A DNA stretch of 64,000 nt. Origin: Petrolisthes cinctipes. Taxonomy: Eukaryota > Arthropoda > Malacostraca > Decapoda > Porcellanidae. Made by a program: the position numbers and the translations under genes. Location of the stretch: positions 625,001 through 689,000 of the forward strand of contig JAWQEG010000129.1 in the NCBI GenBank assembly GCA_033782935.1, in the 5' to 3' direction. A model generated the notes under the pieces. That model was not told where the DNA came from, ran no database searches, and worked only from the letters and a program-made list of their open reading frames with translations. This document shows, one piece after another, positions 11,648 to 22,000 of this stretch; the stretch's first letter is position 1; each line of letters opens with the position of its first letter.

Positions 11648-11650
11648 TCA
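11648..11650 (-). promoter_or_regulatory. In-frame UGA between gag and pol, candidate readthrough codon (UGA-CUA)
   Basis: Gag ends ...CAA TTG TGA and the same frame continues CTA AAC GCG without another stop for over 700 codons. UGA followed by CUA is a known efficient readthrough context (the so-called type II motif). I see no convincing stem-loop just downstream. The alternative is a nonsense mutation in what was one continuous gag-pol frame. Confidence 0.65.
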
Positions 11651-12772
11651 CAATTGATGAGGTTCGTGAACCGACTGAGGCACTCGTGGTTCTACACTAG
11701 GTTGAACCGCCACAGGTGAATACTGTGGTTCACCCTGTGTTGCAGCTGCCGATCGCTGATAATAACCTTTATTTCCACCGTGGTTATTACTATTTTTCCA
11801 GTTACTTTTTCCTTGGTAACGGTACTGATTGGACTGCTGCGAATAGTGATTATTACCTTGTTTCTGTGTATGATTAAAATGAGGTTTAGGTTGCAGACGA
11901 ACAATTTGACTCTGCTGCTGTGACTGATTTTTACTCGACTGGTTATATGAAACAGCAGAGTTCTGAGAAGGCTTATTCGACTGATTAATTTTCTTATTAT
12001 ACTGAATCCGCGTATGGTAACCATACGCGGTAAAATGGGCGTCGGACATATCCACCATCGTTTGCAACGTTTTCACCTTGTTGGTTTTCAGCTGAGCCGA
12101 CAATTCTGGAGGGCAAGACTTCTCCAGCTGTGTGCGCAGCAACAAGTCTTTTACCCCCTCCAACGTCTTAGGTGTTTCGGCCTTCTCCAACCACTGATCC
12201 AGGTAACTGGTCAGACGTGCACTAAACTGTGCAACAGTCTCCTTATCCTGTAAGGATGCACGCCAAAACTGAGTCCTAGCGTCATCGACCGTCAACCCGT
12301 ACGCCTGTAATAAAGCCTTTTTCATGTTCTCATAATCTCTGGCGGTACTATCGAGTCGGTGGAGAATACTAAGTGCTTTTCCATCGAATAAATTAATAAA
12401 CTCGAGCTTCTTTATATCATCATCTAATCTATAAGTGTCTGCAACCATTTCGAATCGCTCAATAAACGGCTCGATATCGTCTCCCTCTACGTATTTTGAC
12501 AGCTGTAACCTTGGGGTCACGGTGGTTGAGCTTGCGACATTACTTCCACTCGCACTTTGATTTTCACTCGCACGTACTTGCAGTTCCAATACTTCCTTTT
12601 CATGTTCCCATTTCAATTTTTCTTGCTCTCTCTGTTCTCTTTCATTTTCTCTTATGGCCGCCCTTTCAAGCCTTTCTTCTTCTTGGCGGCCCTTCACGTA
12701 CACCTGAAGTTCGGCCTTACCTTCAATTCCCAATAGTTGAGCCTCTCCCAACAATTCTTGTACGGTAGACAT
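11648..12772 (-). CDS. gag: Gag polyprotein of the LTR retrotransposon
   Basis: 374 codons from ATG (A at -3: TTAAAAATGTC), the first ATG of the frame and about 105 bp downstream of the primer site. Residues 28-70 are dense in E, R and K and predicted coiled coil. Residues 88-200 match the retrotransposon gag capsid pattern (FIERFE at 103-108, W at 170, F at 183, L-x-Y-L near 187-191, W194). Residues 203-250 (LLLRTQLEKSCPPEL and following) resemble the SCAN-like C-terminal capsid domain. The tail from 258 is basic and rich in N, Q and S and has no CCHC zinc knuckle, so RNA packaging would rely on this disordered tail. It is expected to form cytoplasmic particles. Followed in frame by pol after UGA. 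Confidence 0.92.
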   Translation of the reverse strand: MSTVQELLGEAQLLGIEGKAELQVYVKGRQEEERLERAAIRENEREQREQEKLKWEHEKEVLELQVRASENQSASGSNVASSTTVTPRLQLSKYVEGDDIEPFIERFEMVADTYRLDDDIKKLEFINLFDGKALSILHRLDSTARDYENMKKALLQAYGLTVDDARTQFWRASLQDKETVAQFSARLTSYLDQWLEKAETPKTLEGVKDLLLRTQLEKSCPPELSAQLKTNKVKTLQTMVDMSDAHFTAYGYHTRIQYNKKINQSNKPSQNSAVSYNQSSKNQSQQQSQIVRLQPKPHFNHTQKQGNNHYSQQSNQYRYQGKSNWKNSNNHGGNKGYYQRSAAATQGEPQYSPVAVQPSVEPRVPQSVHEPHQL

Positions 12773-12878
12773 TTTTAATTTATTTTCTATCGTTTCGGTT
12801 GCCTTAATTTCTGGACAGTTATGACTATCTACCCGTGAAAGTGTGCGCGTGTGAGACTGGAGTTAATACAACGCTCAG
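12773..12878 (-). other. Retrotransposon 5' leader between primer site and gag
   Basis: 106 bp without an open frame; it should carry the packaging signal. On the minus strand an alternating GTGTGAGACTGG-type motif lies at 12841-12860. No other feature is visible. Confidence 0.6.
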
Positions 12879-12896
12879 GTCCCTGTTCGGGCGCCA
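12879..12896 (-). promoter_or_regulatory. Primer binding site, tRNA-Lys type
   Basis: On the minus strand, 4 bases after the 5' LTR, the sequence is TGGCGCCCGAACAGGGAC. All 18 bases are complementary to the 3' end of animal tRNA-Lys(UUU), the primer type also used by lentiviruses. It includes the complement of the CCA tail (TGG). Confidence 0.93.
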
Positions 12897-12900
12897 AATA

Positions 12901-14091
12901 TGTGACGGTGATGTGAGAATGATAGATAATGTATCTTATAATATGACAATTACAACTTACCTTGCCCTGTTAAATTATGATCTCGTTGGTTGGCTGCAGC
13001 GAAGAACAAAAAGTCGGGGATTAATCCCCCGTTTAGGCCCCATCCACCATACACATAATAAATTTTTATGTTAAGGGGTTCTTCCCGATATATATGTATT
13101 TATATAGATAACAAATCTACTGGTGCATTTAAACAACCAATTGCAAATTTCTGTATTTATTCAACTCCAGTATGCCAACATGAATAAATTAATTTCACAC
13201 ACACACACACACACTCACGCAACGCTAACTAGCTACTCGCTCTCGTTACCTCTCGCTCTCGCTCGCGTGACGATAGTCTAGCTTACGTTAACACTGTAGT
13301 AATTCTATCAATTGTTACGCGAGTTGGAATATTTTTCTAATGTCTCACACTTTAGAGTCTCACAACACACTCGTAATTTTCTTCAAAGATCCAACTCCCC
13401 CTTACCTAATTTAGTTACTGAACCAGCGTCAATGCAACTAGTCAGTATACAACTGTAAAGCCTTGTGAATCGCGTAATATACAACGAATTCGGCGTCTAC
13501 GTTGATCACTCCCCACTGCACACGTGGAGGATTGATCTAGGTAAGGGAAGCTGACGATACGAGTGTGTTCCTTCCTTCGAGTGTGTTTTCCAACTGACCC
13601 AATTCTTCCTCCTTAACTGGTTCAAAATTTCTCTGACTCCTCCTCCTATCTGTGTTCGTTTTTCCTAACTGGCTACGATTTACATTGTATCCACTTATTC
13701 CTGAGTTATACTTGCAATTGCAATTTACCTATGGCGTGCTAATAATTCCCGATAATTCCCCTCCACTTCACGATCATTTACAATACCATAAATTACCCTG
13801 GTAGCATAATTTATCAATACAAGATGTACTTAATGTACGAACACCTATATGACTGAATGTGGCAAATTCAGTTGAAACCCAGCCTTCCTGACCCTTTTCT
13901 AATTACCTGGTCTATTTTTGGATACTACCAGCGGATTAAGACTACCTGCAGATTAAGACTAGCTGCACCCATCAACCCACTCCTGTCTCCTTTGTCTCAT
14001 GAATGGAATATTCCAGAACATCCCCAGTATGGAATTTTCCAACTCTCTGTAATTCAAATTACGTCACGAGTATTATGTCTGACTCGTGACA
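12901..14091 (-). repeat. 5' LTR (right copy), 1,191 bp
   Basis: Same length and termini as 7696-8886 with one substitution (13153). Transcription should start in this copy and run leftward through gag and pol. It contains the terminal inverted repeat at 14063-14090, the 17-bp tandem pair at 13934-13967 and the CA run at 13196-13213. The plus-strand frame at 13857-14147 is antisense and crosses the LTR edge into satellite, so it is not a gene. Confidence 0.96.
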
Positions 14092-14096
14092 ATATT
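14092..14096. other. Right target-site duplication (ATATT)
   Basis: ATATT directly follows the LTR end (CGTGACA), matches 7691-7695 and restores the satellite phase. Confidence 0.95.
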
Positions 14097-16099
14097 TACA
14101 TTCCAAGACCTGTAATGAGACCCATACAACAACCACCCCATGAATGACAGTTTATATTTACAGTCCAAGCACTGTAATGACACCCACACACACAACACCC
14201 CATTAATGACCATTGATATCTATAGTCCAAGCACTGTAATAACACCCACACACCCACCACCCAATGAATGACTGTTGATATTTACAGTCCAAGCACTGTA
14301 ATGACACCCACACACTTACAATCACAAAAATGACTGTCGATATTTACATTCCAAGCACTGTAATGACACCCACACACCCACCATCCCATAAATGACTGTT
14401 GATATTTACAGTCCAAGCACTGTAATGACACCCACACACCCACTACCCCATGAATGATGGTTGATATTCCCAGTCCAAGCACTGTAATGAAACCCTGACA
14501 CCCACCACTGAATGAATGAATGTTGATATTTACACTCCAAGCACTGTAATGACACCCACACACCCACCACCCCATGAATGACTGTTGATATTCACAGCCT
14601 AAGCACAGTAATGACACCCATACACCAACCACCCCATGAATGACTGTTGATATTTACACCCACACATCCACCACCCAATAAATGACTTTTAATATTTACA
14701 GTCAAAGCAATGTAATGACACCCACCACCCCATTAATGACGGTTGATATTTACAGTCCACCACAACATGAATGACAGTTAATATACGGTCCATGCACTGT
14801 AACAACACACACACACCCACCACCTAATAAATGACTGTTGATGTTTACAGTACAAACACTGAAATGACACCCACACCCACCAACCTATGCATGACTGTTG
14901 ATATTCACAGTCCAAGCACTGTAATGGTACCCACAAACCCCATGAATGACAGTTGATATTTATAGTCCAAGCACTGTATTGACACCCATACACCCACCAC
15001 CCAATGAATAACTGTTGATATTTACAGTCCAAGCACTGTAATGACACCAACACTCCCAACACCCCTTGAATGACTGTTGATACTTACAGTCCAAGCACTG
15101 TAATGACACACATATACACCAACCACCCCATGACTGACTGTTGATATTTACAGTCCAAGCACTGTAATGACACCCACACACCCACCACCCCATGAATGAC
15201 TGTTGATATTTGCTGTCCAAGCACTGTAATGACACCCACACATCCACCACCCCATGAATGACTGTTAATATTTACAGTCCAAGCACTGTAATAACACCCA
15301 CCACCCCATAAATGGATGTTGATATTTATAGTCCAAGCACTGTAATGACACCCACACACTCACTACCCTGTGAATGACTGTTGAAATTAACGGTCCATGC
15401 ACTGTAATGACACCCATACACCCATCACCCTATGAATACCTGTTGATATTTACAGTCCAAGCACTGTAATGGTACCCACACACACTCCATTCCATAAATG
15501 ACCGTTGATACTTACAGTCCAAGCACTGTAAAGACACCCACACCAATCACACCATAAATGACTGATAATATTAACAGTCCTAGCTCTGTAATGAAAACCA
15601 CAATCCCACCAACACATGAATGACTGTTGATATTTACTGTCCAAGCAATGTCCTGACACCCACACACCCACCACCCCATGAATGTCTGTTGATATTTACA
15701 GTCCAAACACAGTAATGACACCCATACACCCACCACCCCATGAATGACTGTTGATATATTTACAGTCCAAGCACTATAATGACACTCACACACCCACCAC
15801 CCCATGAATGACTGTTAGTATTTAAAGTCCAAGCAATGTAATGACACTAACACACCCATCACTATAAGAATGACTGTTGGTATTTACAGTCCAAAAACTG
15901 TAATGACACTGACCACCCCATGAATGACTGTTGATATTTACAGCCCAAGCATTGTAATGACACCCACACACCCACCACCCCATGAATGACTGTTGATATT
16001 TACAGTCCAAGCACTAAAATGACACCCACACTCCCACTATCACAAGAGTGACGGTTGATATTTACAGTCCAAGCACTGTAATGACACCCAAACACACAA
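14097..16099 (+). repeat. 62-bp satellite array, forward block 2
   Basis: Same orientation and phase as block 1. It continues the higher-order copy interrupted by the retrotransposon, and its linker order matches 25189-27068. Several units are short, with TGACACCCACCACCCC linkers. No gene. Confidence 0.95.
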
Positions 16100-19064
16100 C
16101 AGTCATTTATGGGATGGTGGGTGTGTGGGTGTCATTACAGTGCTTGGAATGTAAATATTACAATCATTAATGGGATAGTGAGTGTTATTACAGTGCTTGG
16201 ACTGTAAATATCAATAGTCATTCAAAGGGTGGTTAGTGTGTGGGTTTCATACAGTGCTTGGACTGTAAATATCTACAGTCATTCTTGTGATGTTTAGTGT
16301 GTGGGTGTCATTACAGTGCTTGGACTGTAAATATAAAAGGTCATCGATGGGGTGGTGTGTGTGTGGGTGTCATTACAGTGCTTGGACTGTATATATCAAC
16401 AGTCATTCATGGGGTGGTAGGTGTGTGAGAGTCATTAAAGTGCTTGGACAACAAATATCAATAGTCATTCATAGGGTAGTGGGTGTGAGGATGTCATTAC
16501 AATGCTTGGAATGTAAATATTAACAGTCATCATGGGATGGTGGGTGTCATTATTGTGCGTGGACTGTAAATATCAAAAGTCATTCATTGGGTGGTAGGTG
16601 TGTGGGTGTCATTACAGTGCTTGGACTGTAAATATCAACAGTCATTCATGGTGTGGTGGGTGTGTTGGTGTCATTACAGTGCTTTGACTGTAAATATCTA
16701 TAGTCATTCATGAGGTGGTAAGTTGTGGGTGTCATTACAGTGCTTGGACTGTAAATATCAACAGTCATTCATGGAGTAGTTATTATGTTAATGTCATTAC
16801 AGTGCTTGGACTGTAAATATCAACAGTCTTTCATGGTGTTGTGATTGCGTGTGTTTGATTACAGTGCTTGGACTGTTAATATATATCAACAGTCATTCAT
16901 TTGGTGGTGGGTGTGTAGGTGTCATTACAGTGCTAGGACTGTAAATATCAAACATTATTGATGGGGTAGTGGGTGTCATTACAGTGCTTGGACTGTAAAT
17001 ATCAACAGTCATTCATGGAGTGGTCAGTGTGTTAATATCATTACAGTGCTTGGACTGTAAATATCAACAGTCATTCATGGGGTGGTAAGTGTCATTACAG
17101 AGCTTTGACTGTATATATCAACAGTTATTAATGGGGTGGTGGGTGTGTGGGTGTCATTACAGTGCTTGGACTGTAACTATCAACAGTCATTCATGGGGTA
17201 GTGGGTGTGAGTGTGTCATTACAGTGCTTGGACTATTAACACCATTTATGGGGTGGTGGGTGTCATTACAGTGCTTGGACTGTAAATATCAATAGCCATT
17301 CATGGGGTGGTGGTTGTGTGGGTGTCATTACAGTGCTTGGACCGTAAATATCAACAGTCACTCATGGGGTGGTAGGTGTATGGGTGTCATTACAGTGCTT
17401 GGACTGTTAATATCAACAGAAATTCATGGAGTGGTGGGTGTGTGGGTGTCATTACAGTGTTTGGAGTGTATATATCAACAGTTCTTCATGGGGTGGTGGG
17501 TGTGGGGGTGTCATTACAGTGCTTGGACTGGGAATATCAACCATCATTCATGGGGTGGTGGGTGTGTGGGTGTCCTTACAGTGCTTGGACTGTAAATATC
17601 AACAGTCATTCATGGGGTGGTGGGTGTATGGGTGTCATTACAGTGCTTGGACTGGGAATATCATCCATCATTCATGGGGTGGTGGGTGTGTGGGTGTCAT
17701 TACAGTGCTTGGAATGTAAATAACAACAGTCGTTAATGGGATAGTGGGTGTTATTACAATGCTTGGACTTTAAATATCAATAGTCATTCAAAGGGTGGTT
17801 GGTGTGTGGGTGTTATTACAGTGCTTGGATAGTAAATATCGACAGTCATTCTTGTGATGGTAAGTGTGTGGGTGTCATTTCAGTGCTTGGACTGTAAATA
17901 TCAACAGTCATTCATTGGATTGTGGGTGTGTGGGTGTCATTACAGTGCTTGGACTATAATTATCAATGGTCATTAATTGGGTGCTGTGTGTGTGGGTGTC
18001 ATTACAGTGCTTGGACTGCAAATATCAACAGTCATTAGTTGGGTGGATGGTGTGTGAGTGTCATTACAGTGCTTAAACTGTTAACATCAACTGTCAATCA
18101 TGGGGTGGTTGTTGTATGGGTCTCATTACAGTGCTTGGAATGTAAATATCAACAGTCATTCATGGAATGTTGGGTGTGATGGTGTCATTACAGTGCTTAG
18201 ACTGTAAATATAACCAGTAATTTATGGGGTGGTCACTGTGTGGGTGTCATTACAGTGCTTGGACTGTAAATATCAACGGTCATTTATTGGGTGGTGGGTG
18301 TGTGTGTGTCATTACAGTGCTTGGTCTTTTGATATATATCAACAGTCATTTATTGGGTGGTGGATGTGTGGGTGTCATTACAGTGCTTGGACTGTAAATA
18401 TTAAGAGTCATTCATGGGCTGGTCGATGTGTGGGTGTCATTACAGTGTTTGGACTGTAAATATTAACAGACATTCATGGGGTGGTGGGTGTGTGGGTGTC
18501 ATTACAATGCTTAGACTTTAAATATCAACAGTCATTGATGGAGTGGTGGGTGAGTGGGTGTCATTACAGTGCTTCGACTGTATATATCAACAGTCATTAA
18601 TGGTGTAGTGGGTGTGAGGGTGTCATTACAGTGCTTGGACTACAAATATCAATAGTCATTCGTAAGGTGGTGGGTGTGAGGGTGTGATTACAGTGCTTCG
18701 ATTGCAAAAATCAACAGTCAATCATGGGTTTGGTGGGTGTCCTTACAGTGCTTGGACTGTAAATATTAACAGTTATTCATGGGGTTGCTGATGTGTGAGT
18801 GTCATTACAGTGCTTGGACAGCAAATATCAACAGTCATTCATGTGGTGGTTGATGTGTGGTTGTCATTACAGTGTTTGGAATGTAAATATCAACAGTCAT
18901 TTATAGAGTAGTTGGTGTGTGGGTGTCATTACAGTGCTTGGACTGTAAATATCAACAGTCATTCATGGTGTAGTGGATGTATGGATGTCAGTACTGTGCT
19001 TGGACAGTTAATATCAACAGTCATTCAAGGGGTGATGGGTGTGTGTGTGTCATTACAGTTCTTC
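16100..19064 (-). repeat. 62-bp satellite array, inverted block 1
   Basis: Units appear as reverse complement on + (GTCATTACAGTGCTTGGACT then AATATCAACAGTCATTCATG). The left junction falls inside AACACACAACAGTCATTTAT at about 16091-16110, the right junction inside ACAGTTCTTCAACAACCACC at about 19055-19074. Both recur in copy B, so this is a true inversion in the genome and not an assembly accident confined to one copy. Confidence 0.95.
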
Positions 19065-22000
19065 AACAACCACCCCATGAATTACAGTTGATTTTAACAG
19101 TTTAAGCACTTTAATGACACCCACACACCCACCACTCAATAAATGACTGTTGATATTTACAGTCCAAGCACTGTAATGACACCCACACACTAACCATCAC
19201 AAGAATGACTGTCGATTTTTACAGTCCAAGCACTGTAATGACACTCACACATCAACAACCCCATTAATAACTGTTGATATTTACAGTCCAAGCGCTGTAA
19301 GGACATCCACCACACCATTAATGACTATTGATATTTACAGTCGAAGCACTGTAATGACATCCTCACACCCACCACCCTATGAATGACTATTGATATTTGT
19401 AGTCCAAGCACTGTAATGAAATCCTCACACACACCACACCATGAATGACTGTTAATATATACAGTCCAAGCACTGTAATGACACCCACTCACCCACCCCC
19501 CCATCAATGACTTTTGATATTCACAGTCTAAGCATTGTAATGACACCCACACACCCACCACCCCATGAATGTCTGGCAATATTTACAGTTCAAGCACTGT
19601 AATGACACCCACACATCGACCAGCCCATGAATGACTCTTGATATTTACAGTCCAAGCACTGTAATGACACCAACCACCCAATGAATGACTGTTGATAGTT
19701 GCAGTCCAAGCACTGTATTGACACCCACACATCCACCACCCAATGAATGACTGTTGAAATATATTAACAGTCCAAGCGCTGTAATGACACACACACATCC
19801 ACCACCCCATGATTGACTGTTGATATTTACAGTCCAAGCACTGTAATGACATCCACACACTGACCACTTCATGAATGACCATTGATATTTACAGTCCAAG
19901 CACTGTAATGACACTCACACACCCACCACCCCATGAATGACTGTTAATATTTACAGTCCAAGCACTAAAATGACAACCACACTCCCACCACCCCAAAGGT
20001 GAAGTTTGATATTCATAGTCCAAACACTGTAATGACACCCACACATCTTCTAACCCATGAATGACTGTTGATATTTACAGTCCAAGCACTGTAATGACAC
20101 CCAAACACTCACCACCCCTTGAAAGACTGTTGATATTTACAGTCCAAGCAATGTAATGACACCCACACACTTACCATCCCAAGAACTACTGTTGATATTT
20201 GCTGTCCAAGCACTGTAATGACACACACACACCAACCACCCTTTGAATGACAATTGATATTTACAGTCCAAGCACCGTAATAACACCCAGTATCCCATGA
20301 ATGACTGTTGATATTTACATTCTAAGCCCTTTAATGACACACACATACCCACCATCCCAAAATTACAGTTGATATTTACAGTCCAAGCACTGTAATGACC
20401 CCCACACACCCACCACCCCATAAATGATGGTTGATATTCACAGTCCAAGCATTGTAATGACACCCCCAAACCCACAACTAAATGAATGACTGCTGATATT
20501 TACAGACAAAGCACTGTAATGACACCCACACACCAAACACCCCATGAAAGACTGTTGATATTTACAGTCCAATCACTGTAATAACACAAACACACCACCA
20601 CCCTATAAATGGCTGTTAATATTTACAGTCCAAGCACTCTAATGGCACCCAAACACCAACCACCCCATATAAGACAGTTGATATTTGAAGTCCAAGCACT
20701 TTAATGCGACCCCATCACCCACTATTACATTTACAGTCCAAGCACTGTAATAACACTCACACACAATCCACCCCATGAATGACTGTTGATATTTACAGTC
20801 CAAGCACTGTAATGACACCCACACACACAACACCCTATTAATGACCATTGATATTTATAGTCCAAGCACTGTAAGGACTCTCACACACCATCCACCCCAT
20901 GAATGACTGTTGATATTTACAGTCCAAGCACTGTAATGACACCTACACACACAACACCCTATTAATGACCATAGATATTTATAATCCAAGCACTGTAATG
21001 ACACCCACACACCCACCACACAATAAATGACTGTTGATATTTACTGTCCAAGCACTGTAATGAAACCCACACACACCCCACCATATGAATGACTGTTAAT
21101 ATTTACAGTCCAAGCATTGTAATGACACCCACACACCCACCACCCCATGAATGTCTGTTGATATTTACAGTCCAAGCACTGTAATGACAACCACACACTT
21201 ACCATCCCATGAATGACTGTTGATATTTACAGTCCAAGCACTGTAATGATACCCACACACCAACCATCCTTTAAATGACTGTTGATATTTACAGTCCAAG
21301 CACTGTAATAACACCCTCTATCCCATGAATGACTGTTGATATTTACATTCCAAGCACTGTAATTACACCAACACACCCAGCATCCCATAAATGACTGTTG
21401 ATATTTACAGTCCAAGCACTGTTATGACACCCACACACCCACCACCCCATGAATGATGGTTGATATTTACAGTCCAAGCACTGTAATGACACCCACACAC
21501 ACAACCCCATAAATGACTGTTGATATTTACAGTCCATTCACTGTAATGACACCCACAAACCCACCACCCCATGAATGGCTGTTGATACTTACAGTCCAAG
21601 CACTGTTATGATACCCAATAACCCCCCCCCATGAAAGACTGTTGATATTTATAGTCCAAGCACTGTAATGACTCTCATCCACCCAGCACCCAATGAATGA
21701 CTGTTGATATTTACAGTCCAAGCACTGTAATGACACCCACACACTACCATCCCCATGAATGACTGTTGATATTTACAGTCCAAGCATTGTAATGACACCC
21801 CCACACCCACCACCCCATGAATGTCTGTTGATATTTACAGTCCAAGCACTGTAATGACACCCACACACTTACCATCCCAAGAATGACTGATGATATTTAC
21901 AGTCCAAGCATTGTAATAACACCCACACACCAACCACCCTTTGAATGACTGTTGATATTTACAGTCCAAACATTGTAATAACACCCACTATCCCATGAAT

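Larger units (their letters stand above)
7696..14091 (-). mobile_element. LTR retrotransposon, Ty3/gypsy, Gmr1-like domain order, RT/RNase H deleted
   Basis: A 6,396-bp element on the minus strand: 5' LTR (12901-14091), tRNA-Lys primer site, gag, an in-frame UGA, pol with protease, integrase and a truncated reverse transcriptase, a short 3' region, and the 3' LTR (7696-8886). It is bounded by TG...CA ends and ATATT duplications. Integrase before RT is the order described for Gmr1-like Ty3/gypsy elements and differs from the usual PR-RT-RH-IN. No env is present. The LTRs differ at one base (A at 7948, G at 13153), so insertion was recent, yet most of RT and all RNase H are absent. The copy is therefore non-autonomous. 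The paralogous satellite block has an uninterrupted site at 25184-25188. Confidence 0.95.
1201..19064 (+). repeat. Large higher-order duplication, copy A (contains the retrotransposon)
   Basis: The order of linker variants here is repeated at about 20031-32084. Offsets read by eye are about 18.83 kb near 1200-2000, 18.40 kb near 2900, 17.68 kb near 4300, 17.56 kb at 5500-7400, 11.15 kb just after the retrotransposon, 10.97 kb at 15500-17200 and 13.02 kb at 17400-19060. The steps match a 426-bp local duplication present only here, the retrotransposon plus its 5-bp duplication (6,401 bp), and about 2.05 kb of extra inverted satellite in copy B. Both inversion junctions are shared, so the inversions predate this duplication. 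Confidence 0.85.

Noticed and set aside
12879..12896. Lentiviral origin because the primer site equals that of HIV-type viruses
   Set aside because: The primer site only reflects tRNA-Lys use. Gag, integrase and the absence of env place the element in Ty3/gypsy.
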